The notes under the pieces were generated by a model. The model was given only the letters and a program-made list of their open reading frames with translations. It was not told the DNA's origin and did no database searches. A DNA stretch of 64,000 bases from Mucilaginibacter sp. CSA2-8R (lineage in GTDB: Bacteria; Bacteroidota; Bacteroidia; Sphingobacteriales; Sphingobacteriaceae): positions 496,001 to 560,000 of the forward strand of contig NZ_CP152389.1 in NCBI RefSeq assembly GCF_038806765.1, given 5' to 3'. The translations under genes were made by a program, and so were the position numbers. Positions within the stretch are counted from its first letter, which is position 1, and every line of letters starts with the position of its first letter. Below are positions 53,764-63,080 of the stretch, piece after piece.

Positions 53764-54283
53764 AGTAGAAAATGTAACCCACGGACCTGTCGAGTTTTCG
53801 GCAGCTTTGCTTAATAAGTTTGCCGATCTTGTAAGCCGCTACCCTGAAGGCAAGCAAAAATCTGCTTTGCTGCCTGCACTTCACGAAACGCAGGCCGAGT
53901 TAGGTTGGTTAAGCGTGCCGGCTATGGACAAAGTAGCCGCCTATCTTAAAATTGAGCCTATCGAAGTTTATGAGGTAGCCAGTTTTTATACTATGTACTT
54001 TTTGCGGCCGCAAGGCAAGTACATGCTGGAAGTTTGCCGTACTGGCCCATGCTGCTTAGTTGGCGCCGAAAAAATAATGGACCATATTGAACAAACGTTG
54101 GGCGTTAAAGAAGGTGACGTTACTGCGGATGGTTTATTTAGCTGGCGTGGGGTAGAATGCCTTGCCGCTTGCGGCTTTGGCCCCGTACTTCAAATTGGCC
54201 CTGAGTACACATTTTACGAGAACCTGACTACCGAATCGGTCGACAAGTTAATTAGTGATTTAAAGGCAAAGGCTAACAACTAA
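53756..54283 (+). CDS. nuoE: NADH-quinone oxidoreductase subunit E
   Basis: A 175-residue 24-kDa subunit carrying the N1a [2Fe-2S] cluster. The ligands are C-x4-C in CRTGPC and CLAAC later (VECLAACGFGP). Start at 53756 overlaps nuoD; its stop overlaps the nuoF ATG as TAATG. Confidence 0.96.
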   Translation: MLRVENVTHGPVEFSAALLNKFADLVSRYPEGKQKSALLPALHETQAELGWLSVPAMDKVAAYLKIEPIEVYEVASFYTMYFLRPQGKYMLEVCRTGPCCLVGAEKIMDHIEQTLGVKEGDVTADGLFSWRGVECLAACGFGPVLQIGPEYTFYENLTTESVDKLISDLKAKANN

Positions 54284-55644
54284 TGGGACGCAGATTATTA
54301 CTCGAACATATTAATGTACCCGGCATCAATACTTTTGACGTTTACCGTTCAAAAGGTGGTTATGCCGCGGTTGAAAAGGCCCTGAAAACTCTTACCCCCG
54401 ACGAGGTGGTCGAAGAGGTTAAAAAATCTGGCTTGCGCGGTCGCGGCGGTGCGGGTTTTCCAACCGGTATGAAGTGGAGCTTTTTGGCTAAGCCCGAAGG
54501 TGTGCCGCGCTACCTGGTATGCAACGCCGACGAGTCGGAACCCGGTACGTTTAAAGACCGTTATTTAATGACACACATCCCTCACTTATTAATTGAGGGA
54601 ATGATTATAGCCAGTTTTGCTTTGGGCGCCAAAACTTCGTACATCTATGTACGGGGCGAGATGATGCCACAAATCCGCATCCTGGAAAAAGCTATAGCCG
54701 AAGCGCGTAACGCCGGCTTTTTGGGCAAAAATATCTTAGGTACGGGTTATGATCTGGAATTGTATGTACAGCCCGGTGGCGGCGCTTACATCTGCGGTGA
54801 AGAGACGGCGTTAATCGAATCGCTGGAAGGCAAACGTGGTAATCCACGTATCAAGCCCCCGTTCCCGGCTATTGCTGGTTTGTACGGCTGCCCAACGGTA
54901 GTAAACAACGTAGAATCTATAGCTGCAACGGTGCCTATCATCCGCGATGGTGGCGATGAGTATGCTAAAATTGGCATTGGCCGCAGTACCGGAACAAAAC
55001 TGATTTCGGCCTCCGGAAATTTAAACAAGCCAGGTGTGTACGAGATTGAGTTGGGTGTACCTGTAGAAGAATTTATTTATTCGGATGAATATTGTGGTGG
55101 TATTGCCAATGGAAAACGCCTGAAAGCTGTAGTGGCTGGTGGTTCATCAGTACCTATTTTACCAGCTAACCTTATATTGAAAACCATTAATAATGAGTCG
55201 CGCTTAATGAGCTACGAATCATTGTCAGACGGTGGCTTTGCTACCGGCTCCATGATGGGATCGGGTGGCTTCATTGCTTTTGATGAAGACCAGTGTATTG
55301 TGCGTAATACATGGAACTTTGCACGTTTTTATCATCATGAAAGTTGCGGGCAGTGTTCTCCTTGCCGCGAGGGTACAGGCTGGATGGAAAAAGTATTACA
55401 CCGTTTAGAGCATGGCCACGGCAAACTAAGCGATATGGATTTGCTGGTAGACGTGTCAAAGAAAATAGAAGGAAATACGATTTGTCCGTTGGGCGACGCA
55501 GCAGCCTGGCCGGTGGCCAGTGCCATCCGCCACTTCCGCGATGAGTTTGAATGGCATGTGACCAACCCCGCAGAGGCCGTAAGCCGCAATTTCGGACTGG
55601 CGCATTATGCCGATCCTTTGAACAAGCCTGAAGAAGTAGTTTAA
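54283..55644 (+). CDS. nuoF: NADH-quinone oxidoreductase subunit F
   Basis: A 453-residue 51-kDa subunit binding FMN, NADH and a [4Fe-4S] cluster. It shows the [23 protein letters not shown] loop, [15 protein letters not shown] and cluster ligands in [12 protein letters not shown] with a fourth cysteine in NTICPLGD. Terminates 26 bp before the inserted small gene. Confidence 0.97.
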   Translation: MGRRLLLEHINVPGINTFDVYRSKGGYAAVEKALKTLTPDEVVEEVKKSGLRGRGGAGFPTGMKWSFLAKPEGVPRYLVCNADESEPGTFKDRYLMTHIPHLLIEGMIIASFALGAKTSYIYVRGEMMPQIRILEKAIAEARNAGFLGKNILGTGYDLELYVQPGGGAYICGEETALIESLEGKRGNPRIKPPFPAIAGLYGCPTVVNNVESIAATVPIIRDGGDEYAKIGIGRSTGTKLISASGNLNKPGVYEIELGVPVEEFIYSDEYCGGIANGKRLKAVVAGGSSVPILPANLILKTINNESRLMSYESLSDGGFATGSMMGSGGFIAFDEDQCIVRNTWNFARFYHHESCGQCSPCREGTGWMEKVLHRLEHGHGKLSDMDLLVDVSKKIEGNTICPLGDAAAWPVASAIRHFRDEFEWHVTNPAEAVSRNFGLAHYADPLNKPEEVV

Positions 55645-55670
55645 CACAAACACGCTGTTGGGCAAAAGGA

Positions 55671-56057
55671 ATGGAGCACTTGTTTGTTTACGGCACATTG
55701 CTTAGCCATTTCAACAACAATGCACTCAATGCGGTAGCGGAGTTGATGCAGTACGAGGGGCAAGGCAAACTAAAAGGAAGAATATTTGATTTAGGCGCTT
55801 ATCCGGCATTGATAACCTCGGCAGACGAGAAAGATGATGTACAGGGAGAGGTTTACCAACTAGCATCAACCAATAAGGTTCTTGCTACGCTTGATGAATA
55901 CGAGGGAGATGAATACCGCCGGGAGCTGCATATAGTGCGGTTGGAAGGCGGAAAACAAATCAGGTGTTGGGTATATGTTTATAAGCCCTTGCTTGATAAT
56001 AATGTTATACAGATTATAGGCGGAGATTATCTGGCTTATATCAGAAATAAAGGCTAA
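55671..56057 (+). CDS. Gamma-glutamylcyclotransferase-like (AIG2/GGCT) protein in nuo operon
   Basis: A 128-residue protein of the GGCT/AIG2-like fold: the opening LFVYGTLLSHF is the family's substrate-binding YGTL loop, and LDEYEGDEYRRE near residue 75 contains the conserved acidic residue. GGCTs open gamma-glutamyl peptides to 5-oxoproline. It lies between nuoF (26 bp) and nuoG (2 bp) and is cotranscribed with complex I, but has no obvious role in it. Confidence 0.9.
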   Translation: MEHLFVYGTLLSHFNNNALNAVAELMQYEGQGKLKGRIFDLGAYPALITSADEKDDVQGEVYQLASTNKVLATLDEYEGDEYRRELHIVRLEGGKQIRCWVYVYKPLLDNNVIQIIGGDYLAYIRNKG

Positions 56058-56059
56058 TA

Positions 56060-57061
56060 ATGGTTAAAGTAACTATTGACGGAATTAGTATTGATGTTGA
56101 ACCAGGGACCAGTATTTTAAATGCTGCCCGGCAAATAGGAGGTGATATTGTACCACCTGCCATGTGCTATTACTCTAAATTGGAAGGCAGTGGTGGTAAA
56201 TGCCGTACTTGTTTGGTAAAGGTAAGCAAGGGTTCTGAAAAAGACCCGCGACCTATGCCCAAATTGGTAGCCTCATGCCGTACTGCGGTAATGGACGGGA
56301 TGGAAGTGCAAAACATCACATCGCCCGAGGTAAGAGAGGCACGCAAGGGTGTAGTAGAAATGCTGTTGATTAATCACCCGTTAGATTGCCCCGTTTGCGA
56401 CCAGGCCGGTGAATGCCACCTGCAGGATTTAGGCTTTGAACACGGCGCTGCTAAAACCCGCTATGAGTTTGACCGCCGTACCTTCGAGCGTATTGACATA
56501 GGCGACAAGATACAACTGCACATGAACCGTTGTATTTTATGCTACCGCTGCGTGTTCACAGCCGATCAGATTACCAATCAGCGCGTTCACGGTGTATTAA
56601 ATCGTGGCGATCATGCCGAGATTTCTACTTACATCCACAAAGCTGTTGATAATGATTTTTCGGGTAATGTCATTGATGTGTGCCCGGTAGGAGCATTAAC
56701 TGATAAAACGTTCCGTTTTAAAAACCGGGTATGGTTTACCAAGCCTGTTGAAGCGCACCGCAATTGCGAACATGAAAAATGTAACGGCAAGGTTACGCTC
56801 TGGTACAAAGGCGAGGATGTGTTGCGGGTAACTGCCCGTAAAGATCAGTACGGTGAGGTAGAAGAATTTATCTGTAATACCTGCCGTTTTGATAAAAAGA
56901 AAACCAGCGATTGGGTAATTGAAGGCCCGCGTAAGGTGTCTAATCAATCGGTAATCAGCTCTAACCACTACGAAACATTGCATCCGCTGCCGGTAGTTAA
57001 AACCAACCCGGTATTGCAGGAAGCTAATAAAGAACAATTTGAACGGGAGACAAGACTGTAA
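56060..57061 (+). CDS. nuoG: NADH-quinone oxidoreductase subunit G, short form
   Basis: A 333-residue NuoG with an N-terminal [2Fe-2S] (CYYSKLEGSGGKCRTC), the His-Cys cluster (HPLDCPVCDQAGEC) and a [4Fe-4S] (CILCYRCV, CPVGAL). A further CEHEKC ... CNTC segment near residues 235-275 resembles the N7-type region, but the large molybdopterin-binding C-terminal domain of full-length NuoG (about 900 residues in E. coli) is missing. Short NuoG is the usual form in this group of bacteria as far as I know. Confidence 0.92.
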   Translation: MVKVTIDGISIDVEPGTSILNAARQIGGDIVPPAMCYYSKLEGSGGKCRTCLVKVSKGSEKDPRPMPKLVASCRTAVMDGMEVQNITSPEVREARKGVVEMLLINHPLDCPVCDQAGECHLQDLGFEHGAAKTRYEFDRRTFERIDIGDKIQLHMNRCILCYRCVFTADQITNQRVHGVLNRGDHAEISTYIHKAVDNDFSGNVIDVCPVGALTDKTFRFKNRVWFTKPVEAHRNCEHEKCNGKVTLWYKGEDVLRVTARKDQYGEVEEFICNTCRFDKKKTSDWVIEGPRKVSNQSVISSNHYETLHPLPVVKTNPVLQEANKEQFERETRL

Positions 57062-58101
57062 TGGAACTAAGTGATTTAATCATAAAACTGGTACTGGTAT
57101 TAGTCATTTTCGCCATTAGCCTGGTAGTGGCTATGTACTCTACTTATGCTGAGCGTAAAGTGGCCGCATTTCTGCAGGATAGGGTAGGCCCAAACCGCGC
57201 CGGCCCGTTTGGTATACTGCAGCCTTTGGCTGATGGTGCCAAAATGTTCATGAAAGAAGAAATCATCCCGACGCGTGCAAGTGGTTTTTTGTTTGTAGTT
57301 GGCCCGTCACTCGCTATCATGACGGCTTGTATAGGTTCCGCGGTGATTCCGTGGGGGCCGCAAATGCAAATTGGCTCGCGCGTAATTGATTTGCAGGTTA
57401 CCGATATTAACGTAGGTATCTTGTATATTTTTGGCGTAGTATCCTTAGGTGTGTATGGCATCATGATTGGTGGCTGGGCATCTAACAATAAATATTCTTT
57501 AATGGGTGCCATCCGTGCGGCATCACAAAGTATCAGCTACGAAATTTCGATGGGCTTATCCATCATTGCCCTGTTGATGCTTACGGGTACATTAAGTTTA
57601 AAAGAAATTGCCGAGCAACAACATGGCTGGCATTGGAATGTAATCTATCAGCCGCTGGGCTTTTTAATATTTATGGTATGCGCTTTTGCCGAAACTAACC
57701 GTAGCCCGTTCGATTTACCTGAGTGCGAAACCGAGCTGGTAGGTGGTTATCATACCGAATATTCATCCATGAAATTGGGTTTTTACCTATTTGCTGAGTA
57801 TATCAATATGTTTGTATCATCGGCAGTAATGGCTACTTTATATTGGGGCGGTTATAACTATCCGGGTATGGACTGGGTTGCTGCGCATGCGGGGCCAACT
57901 ATCGCACCTATTGTTGGAGTAATAGTATTATTTGCCAAAATATTTGCTTTCATCTTCTTTTTTATGTGGGTACGCTGGACTATCCCGCGTTTCCGTTATG
58001 ACCAGTTGATGCACCTGGGCTGGAAAAAATTAATACCGCTGGCTATTGCCAACATTGTATTAACCGGTGTAATTGCTACCTTAATTAAACACTTTGCTTA
58101 A
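57061..58101 (+). CDS. nuoH: NADH-quinone oxidoreductase subunit H
   Basis: A 346-residue membrane subunit at the quinone site with about eight helices. Conserved segments: AERKVAAFLQDRVGPNRAGP, ADGAKMFMKEEIIP, and ETNRSPFDLPECETELV, followed by RWTIPRFRYDQLM. Its start shares a base with the nuoG stop (AATGG context). Confidence 0.97.
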   Translation: MELSDLIIKLVLVLVIFAISLVVAMYSTYAERKVAAFLQDRVGPNRAGPFGILQPLADGAKMFMKEEIIPTRASGFLFVVGPSLAIMTACIGSAVIPWGPQMQIGSRVIDLQVTDINVGILYIFGVVSLGVYGIMIGGWASNNKYSLMGAIRAASQSISYEISMGLSIIALLMLTGTLSLKEIAEQQHGWHWNVIYQPLGFLIFMVCAFAETNRSPFDLPECETELVGGYHTEYSSMKLGFYLFAEYINMFVSSAVMATLYWGGYNYPGMDWVAAHAGPTIAPIVGVIVLFAKIFAFIFFFMWVRWTIPRFRYDQLMHLGWKKLIPLAIANIVLTGVIATLIKHFA

Positions 58102-58108
58102 TCTTGAT

Positions 58109-58606
58109 ATGGAACCATTAAGTAACAAGCGAAAACTGATAGAAGTTAAACCTCTCAACTTTTGGGAACGTGCTTACCTGCCTGCAATAGGTCAGGGCTT
58201 AAGCATTACGATGAAGCACTTTTTTAAGAAAGATGTTACCATACGTTACCCTGAACAAAAGCGCGAATTTTCTGAAAACTTTCGTGGTTTGCACTCGCTA
58301 AAACGTGATGAGGACGGACGCGAGCGCTGTACGGCCTGTGGTTTGTGTGCGCTCTCGTGCCCGGCCGAAGCTATTACTATGACTGCCGCCGAACGCCAGA
58401 AAGGTGAAGAAAACCTGTACCGCGAAGAAAAATATGCTGCCGTGTATGAAATTAACATGCTGCGCTGCATTTTTTGCGGTTTGTGCGAAGAAGCCTGTCC
58501 CAAAGAAGCTATTTACCTGGATGGCGACATCGTACCGACCGACTTTACGCGAAAAGACTTTATTTATGGTAAAGACAAATTAGTTGAGCCGCCTTTAAAC
58601 CAATAA
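58109..58606 (+). CDS. nuoI: NADH-quinone oxidoreductase subunit I
   Basis: A 165-residue subunit with two [4Fe-4S] ferredoxin motifs: CTACGLCALSCP and CIFCGLCEEACP. ATG at 58109 is preferred over a TTG at 58094, which overlaps nuoH. Membrane-proximal, linking N5-type clusters to N2. Confidence 0.95.
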   Translation: MEPLSNKRKLIEVKPLNFWERAYLPAIGQGLSITMKHFFKKDVTIRYPEQKREFSENFRGLHSLKRDEDGRERCTACGLCALSCPAEAITMTAAERQKGEENLYREEKYAAVYEINMLRCIFCGLCEEACPKEAIYLDGDIVPTDFTRKDFIYGKDKLVEPPLNQ

Positions 58607-58669
58607 AAAGAGTTTACCTTTACCGGCACTAACCTATTGGCCGCTAAAGGTATTTTGTTTCAAAGCCTT

Positions 58670-59176
58670 ATGAGTATATTTTACTTTATTGCATTTCTTT
58701 CCATCCTGTTTTCGCTGCTGGTTATATTTGCTAAAAACCCGGTGCATAGTGTTTTATACCTCATTATCACCTTCTTTACGTTTACCATCCATTATATTTT
58801 ATTGAATGCACAGTTTTTGGCTATCGTAAACTTTATTGTTTACATGGGGGCCATCCTGGTGCTGTTCCTGTTTGTGATGATGATGCTCAACCTGAATAAG
58901 GATGCCGAACCCACCAAAAGCATTTATGTGAAAATGATTGGCATCATTGGCGGCGGCTCATTACTGGTTACCTTAATAGCTGCAGTTAAGGGTTTAGCTA
59001 AATCTCAGCCGGTTGTATTGCAAAACGTAAATTTGGGTTCGGTGCAAAATTTGGGCAAAGTACTTTTCAGCGAGTTTTTGTTACCCTTCGAAGTATCGTC
59101 TATCCTTTTACTATCTGCCATGGTGGGCGCTGTTTTACTGGCCACCCGTGATAATAAACCTAAAGTTGCTGCCTAA
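58670..59176 (+). CDS. nuoJ: NADH-quinone oxidoreductase subunit J
   Basis: A 168-residue membrane subunit with five helices. ATG at 58670 (MSIFYFIAFLSILFS) is preferred over TTG at 58637, which would add a polar leader. The conserved FIVYMGAILVLFLFVMMMLNL helix is present. Confidence 0.93.
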   Translation: MSIFYFIAFLSILFSLLVIFAKNPVHSVLYLIITFFTFTIHYILLNAQFLAIVNFIVYMGAILVLFLFVMMMLNLNKDAEPTKSIYVKMIGIIGGGSLLVTLIAAVKGLAKSQPVVLQNVNLGSVQNLGKVLFSEFLLPFEVSSILLLSAMVGAVLLATRDNKPKVAA

Positions 59177-59506
59177 ATGGAAAGTTTAACCCAAGCTATC
59201 AAGATTGTTCCGCTTAATCATTATATCCTGTTAAGCGCTATCATATTTTCAATAGGTGTAATCGGTGTGTTAATTCGTCGCAACGCCATTGTAGTATTTA
59301 TGTCGGTTGAGCTGATGCTGAATGCCGTTAACCTGTTGCTTACTGTTTTTTCAGTTTACAGCAATGACCCTAACGGGCAGGTGTTTGTGTTTTTTATTAT
59401 GGCGCTGGCTGCTGCCGAAATTGCTATCGGCCTGGCTATCATCGTCATGATACATCGCAACACCAACTCTATCGACGTAGATATTTTGAACCGTTTAAAG
59501 TGGTAA
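59177..59506 (+). CDS. nuoK: NADH-quinone oxidoreductase subunit K
   Basis: A 109-residue, three-helix membrane subunit with the conserved glutamates in FMSVELMLNAVNL and ALAAAEIAIGLAI. It begins immediately after nuoJ. A 119-bp gap without a clear terminator separates it from nuoL. Confidence 0.96.
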   Translation: MESLTQAIKIVPLNHYILLSAIIFSIGVIGVLIRRNAIVVFMSVELMLNAVNLLLTVFSVYSNDPNGQVFVFFIMALAAAEIAIGLAIIVMIHRNTNSIDVDILNRLKW

Positions 59507-59625
59507 GGGCATTATAGTCATCAATCATTTTATAGCATAATTACAAACAACTGATAATAAACCCAGCAGCAAAAAACTCGTTCATCTGCAACTAAAGTTT
59601 CACTGCCGAATACTATAACACAATT

Positions 59626-61527
59626 ATGGATAAATACATCTGGCTTATTCCCTTATTACCTCTAGCAGGTTTTATAATTAACGGATTAGGCCGCAATACT
59701 TTACCTAAAAGCCTGATTGGCGGTATCGCTAGTTTAGCGGTTTTCATTCCGTTTTTAATAAGTGTTGGCGTTTTTATGGAAGTAAAAACCACTGAGCATA
59801 TCACCAAAACGTATTTTGAGTGGATCAAGGTGGGCGATGTAAATATTCCCTTTTCTTTTCTGGTAGACCGTTTAAGTTCTATCATGCTGCTCATCATCAC
59901 GGGTATTGGGTTTTTAATTCACCTGTATTCTATCGGTTACATGAGTCATGATAACGGTTTCGGTAAGTTTTTCGCTTACTTGAATCTGTTTGTTTTCTTT
60001 ATGTTGCTGCTGGTGATGGGCGCCAATTACATCATCATGTTTATTGGCTGGGAAGGTGTTGGTTTGTGCTCTTACCTGCTAATCGGTTTCTGGTTTACCA
60101 ATCCAAGTTATGCTGATGCCGCCAAAAAGGCTTTTGTGATGAACCGCATCGGCGACTTAGGTTTTTTAATCGGTGTATTTATCATTATGAAAACATTTGG
60201 CAGCGTTACTTACGCCGATGTTTTTGTCAAGGCAGCAGGTATGCACACCGGCGATACTACACTGGTGCTGATTACGCTGTTACTATTTGTTGGCGCTACC
60301 GGTAAATCGGCGCAAATACCTTTGTTTACCTGGCTGCCCGACGCTATGGCTGGCCCAACACCGGTTTCGGCACTCATACACGCAGCAACCATGGTTACTG
60401 CCGGTATATACATGATTGCCCGGTCTAACATCTTATTTACGCTTTCGCCATTAACACAGCATGTGATTGCCATTGTGGGTATTGCTACTATATTGCTGGC
60501 TGCGCTCATTGCACTTACCCAAACCGACATTAAAAAGGTATTGGCCTACTCTACAGTATCGCAGTTAGGCTACATGTTTTTGGGTTTGGGGGTTGGCGCG
60601 TATACCGGCGCATTTTTCCACGTATTAACTCATGCCTTCTTTAAAGCCCTGTTGTTCCTGGGAGCCGGTTCGGTTATCCACGCGGTAAGCGGTGAGCAGA
60701 ATATGCGCTCGATGGGTGGGCTGAAGGGCAAACTGCCGGTAACGTTTATCACCATGCTCATTGGTACACTGGCTATATCCGGTATTCCGCCTTTTGCCGG
60801 CTTCTTTTCTAAAGATGAAATCTTGGCGCATACCTACATGCATAGCCCTATACTTTATGTATTTGGTGTGCTGGGTGCCATGTTTACTTCTTTTTACATG
60901 TTTAGGTTAATGTTCCTTACTTTCTGGGGCAAATTCAGAGGCACACACGAGCAGGAACATCACCTGCACGAGTCGCCTCCAAGCATGACAATTCCACTTA
61001 TTGTTTTAGCTGTGCTGTCAACCGGAGGCGGTTTCATGGGCGTGCCCGAAGCATTAGGCGGTCATCATTGGCTGGAGCAGTGGCTCGAACCTGTGCTAAG
61101 CTCTTCAGCTTCGCACACTGGTAAAATGTTTATAGCCCGAAATACCGAATTGATGTTGATGGGCGTATCGGTAGGTGGTGCAGTATTAGCATTGATTTAT
61201 GCGTACATGAAATATATATCTAAAGCTGAGGTGCCTTTGGCTGATGAGGCAGAGCGCCCGGCATTGGAAAAACTTTCGTTCAATAAATTTTATATCGACG
61301 AGATTTATGATGCCATTATTCGCCGACCGTTAGATGCCTTATCGGCGTTCTTTTACAAGGTGGTTGATAAGCTGGGTATTGATGGCATTGTAAACGGTGT
61401 GGCACAAAGCCCTATTGAGGCTGGTCGTGGTTTACGCCTGCTGCAAACCGGTAATGTTGGTTTTTATTTGTTGATGATGGTAATCGGCATTATTGCCGTA
61501 CTACTTTATAGTTTAATAAAATTTTAG
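59626..61527 (+). CDS. nuoL: NADH-quinone oxidoreductase subunit L
   Basis: A 633-residue antiporter-like membrane subunit with about 15 helices. Conserved WEGVGLCSYLLIGFW, GKSAQIPLFTWLPDAMAGPTPVSALIHAATMVTAG and the LTHAFFKALLFLGAGS segment. A long lateral helix follows near the C-terminus. Confidence 0.97.
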   Translation: MDKYIWLIPLLPLAGFIINGLGRNTLPKSLIGGIASLAVFIPFLISVGVFMEVKTTEHITKTYFEWIKVGDVNIPFSFLVDRLSSIMLLIITGIGFLIHLYSIGYMSHDNGFGKFFAYLNLFVFFMLLLVMGANYIIMFIGWEGVGLCSYLLIGFWFTNPSYADAAKKAFVMNRIGDLGFLIGVFIIMKTFGSVTYADVFVKAAGMHTGDTTLVLITLLLFVGATGKSAQIPLFTWLPDAMAGPTPVSALIHAATMVTAGIYMIARSNILFTLSPLTQHVIAIVGIATILLAALIALTQTDIKKVLAYSTVSQLGYMFLGLGVGAYTGAFFHVLTHAFFKALLFLGAGSVIHAVSGEQNMRSMGGLKGKLPVTFITMLIGTLAISGIPPFAGFFSKDEILAHTYMHSPILYVFGVLGAMFTSFYMFRLMFLTFWGKFRGTHEQEHHLHESPPSMTIPLIVLAVLSTGGGFMGVPEALGGHHWLEQWLEPVLSSSASHTGKMFIARNTELMLMGVSVGGAVLALIYAYMKYISKAEVPLADEAERPALEKLSFNKFYIDEIYDAIIRRPLDALSAFFYKVVDKLGIDGIVNGVAQSPIEAGRGLRLLQTGNVGFYLLMMVIGIIAVLLYSLIKF

Positions 61528-61549
61528 TTAAGCGTTTACTGCATATACC

Positions 61550-63022
61550 ATGACGGTTAGTTTTTTACTCTTTTTACCTTTACTGGCAGCCCTGGCGCTT
61601 TTGTTTATTAAAAGCAATGCTGTAAAAAACATTGCCCTGCTGTTTTCGCTCGCCGAGTTGGTGCTGGGCGTTTATATGCTCACTCAATATCATCCGGATG
61701 GCGGTTTGCAGTTTACTGCTGAGGCCGCCTGGATGCCCAAATTAGGCATTTACTTTACGGCGGCTATAGATGGGATCAACATTATCCCGGTCATTTTGTC
61801 GGTATTGTTAGTACCCATTATTATCGCTACCACCTTTAAGCACGAGTACAAAAATGCTTCGGTATTTTATGCGCTCATCCTATTTATGCAGTTTGGATTG
61901 CTGTTGGTATTTACGGCTTTGGATGGTTTCTTGTTTTATGTAGGCTGGGAAGTGGCTTTGATACCTATCTACTTCATATGCGGTATGTGGGGCGGCGAAA
62001 ACCGGGTTAAGGTAACCCTTAAATTTTTCATCTATACTTTTGCCGGTTCGCTGTTTATGTTGCTGGCCTTAATTTACTTGTACCTGCAAACACCTGAGCA
62101 TACATTTGATATTTTTAAATACTATGCGCTTAATTTAACTACTACGCAGCAGTCGTGGGTATTTGCCGGCTTTTTACTGGCTTTTGCTATCAAGATGCCT
62201 ATATTCCCGTTGCATACTTGGCAACCTGATACTTATACCGAGGCTCCGGCCGCAGGTAGTATGCTGTTATCGGGCATCATGCTAAAAATGGGTATTTATG
62301 GCGCTATCCGCTGGATGATTCCGGTAGCGCCTATTGCATTTTACGAGTGGCAGAACAACCCGCTTTGGCTGGCTATCATCGGTATAGTTTACGCTTCCAT
62401 CATTGCCTTTAAACAAACAGATGGTAAACGACTGATTGCTTATTCATCCATAGCACACGTTGGTTTAATTGCGGCCGGCTTACTGGCGTGGAACACACAG
62501 GGTCTGCAGGGCGCCATGATACAGATGCTAAACCATGGTATTGAGGTAGTAGGTTTGTTTTTTATCTGGGACATCATCAGCCGTCAGTTAAAAACCAGAG
62601 ACATCAGCCAGTTGGGTGGTATTGCTAAAGTAGCACCGCAGTTTGCTACGGTATTTTTAATTATTGTTTTAGGTTCGGTAGCCTTGCCGCTTACCAACAG
62701 TTTTGTGGGTGAGTTCTTGTTGCTAAATGGGGTGTACCGTTATAATATGTGGATGGCCATTGTAGCCGGCTTAACCATTATACTGGGTGCGGTATATATG
62801 CTGCGCATGTACAAAAACGTAATGCAGGGCGAAACCAATGCGGTCACTGCCTTATTTACCGATATTACTTTAAGTGAAAAACTGATACTGGGCATTATTT
62901 GCGCCTTCATCATCATTATCGGCGTTTACCCTAAACCGGTTTTAGATTTAACTGAGCCGTCGGTAACGCTCCTGATGAACAGTGTTAACCAGAAAATACA
63001 AGCTGCGTTACTGCATAAATAG
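61550..63022 (+). CDS. nuoM: NADH-quinone oxidoreductase subunit M
   Basis: A 490-residue antiporter-like membrane subunit. Conserved segments YVGWEVALIPIYFICGMWGG, IFPLHTWQPDTYTEAPAAGS, and KRLIAYSSIAHVGL are present. It starts 23 bp after nuoL. Confidence 0.96.
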   Translation: MTVSFLLFLPLLAALALLFIKSNAVKNIALLFSLAELVLGVYMLTQYHPDGGLQFTAEAAWMPKLGIYFTAAIDGINIIPVILSVLLVPIIIATTFKHEYKNASVFYALILFMQFGLLLVFTALDGFLFYVGWEVALIPIYFICGMWGGENRVKVTLKFFIYTFAGSLFMLLALIYLYLQTPEHTFDIFKYYALNLTTTQQSWVFAGFLLAFAIKMPIFPLHTWQPDTYTEAPAAGSMLLSGIMLKMGIYGAIRWMIPVAPIAFYEWQNNPLWLAIIGIVYASIIAFKQTDGKRLIAYSSIAHVGLIAAGLLAWNTQGLQGAMIQMLNHGIEVVGLFFIWDIISRQLKTRDISQLGGIAKVAPQFATVFLIIVLGSVALPLTNSFVGEFLLLNGVYRYNMWMAIVAGLTIILGAVYMLRMYKNVMQGETNAVTALFTDITLSEKLILGIICAFIIIIGVYPKPVLDLTEPSVTLLMNSVNQKIQAALLHK

Positions 63023-63080
63023 AGCTGGTTTATCAACGCTGCAAATAAATTATAAAGAAGAAAAGATTTTAAGATATACG

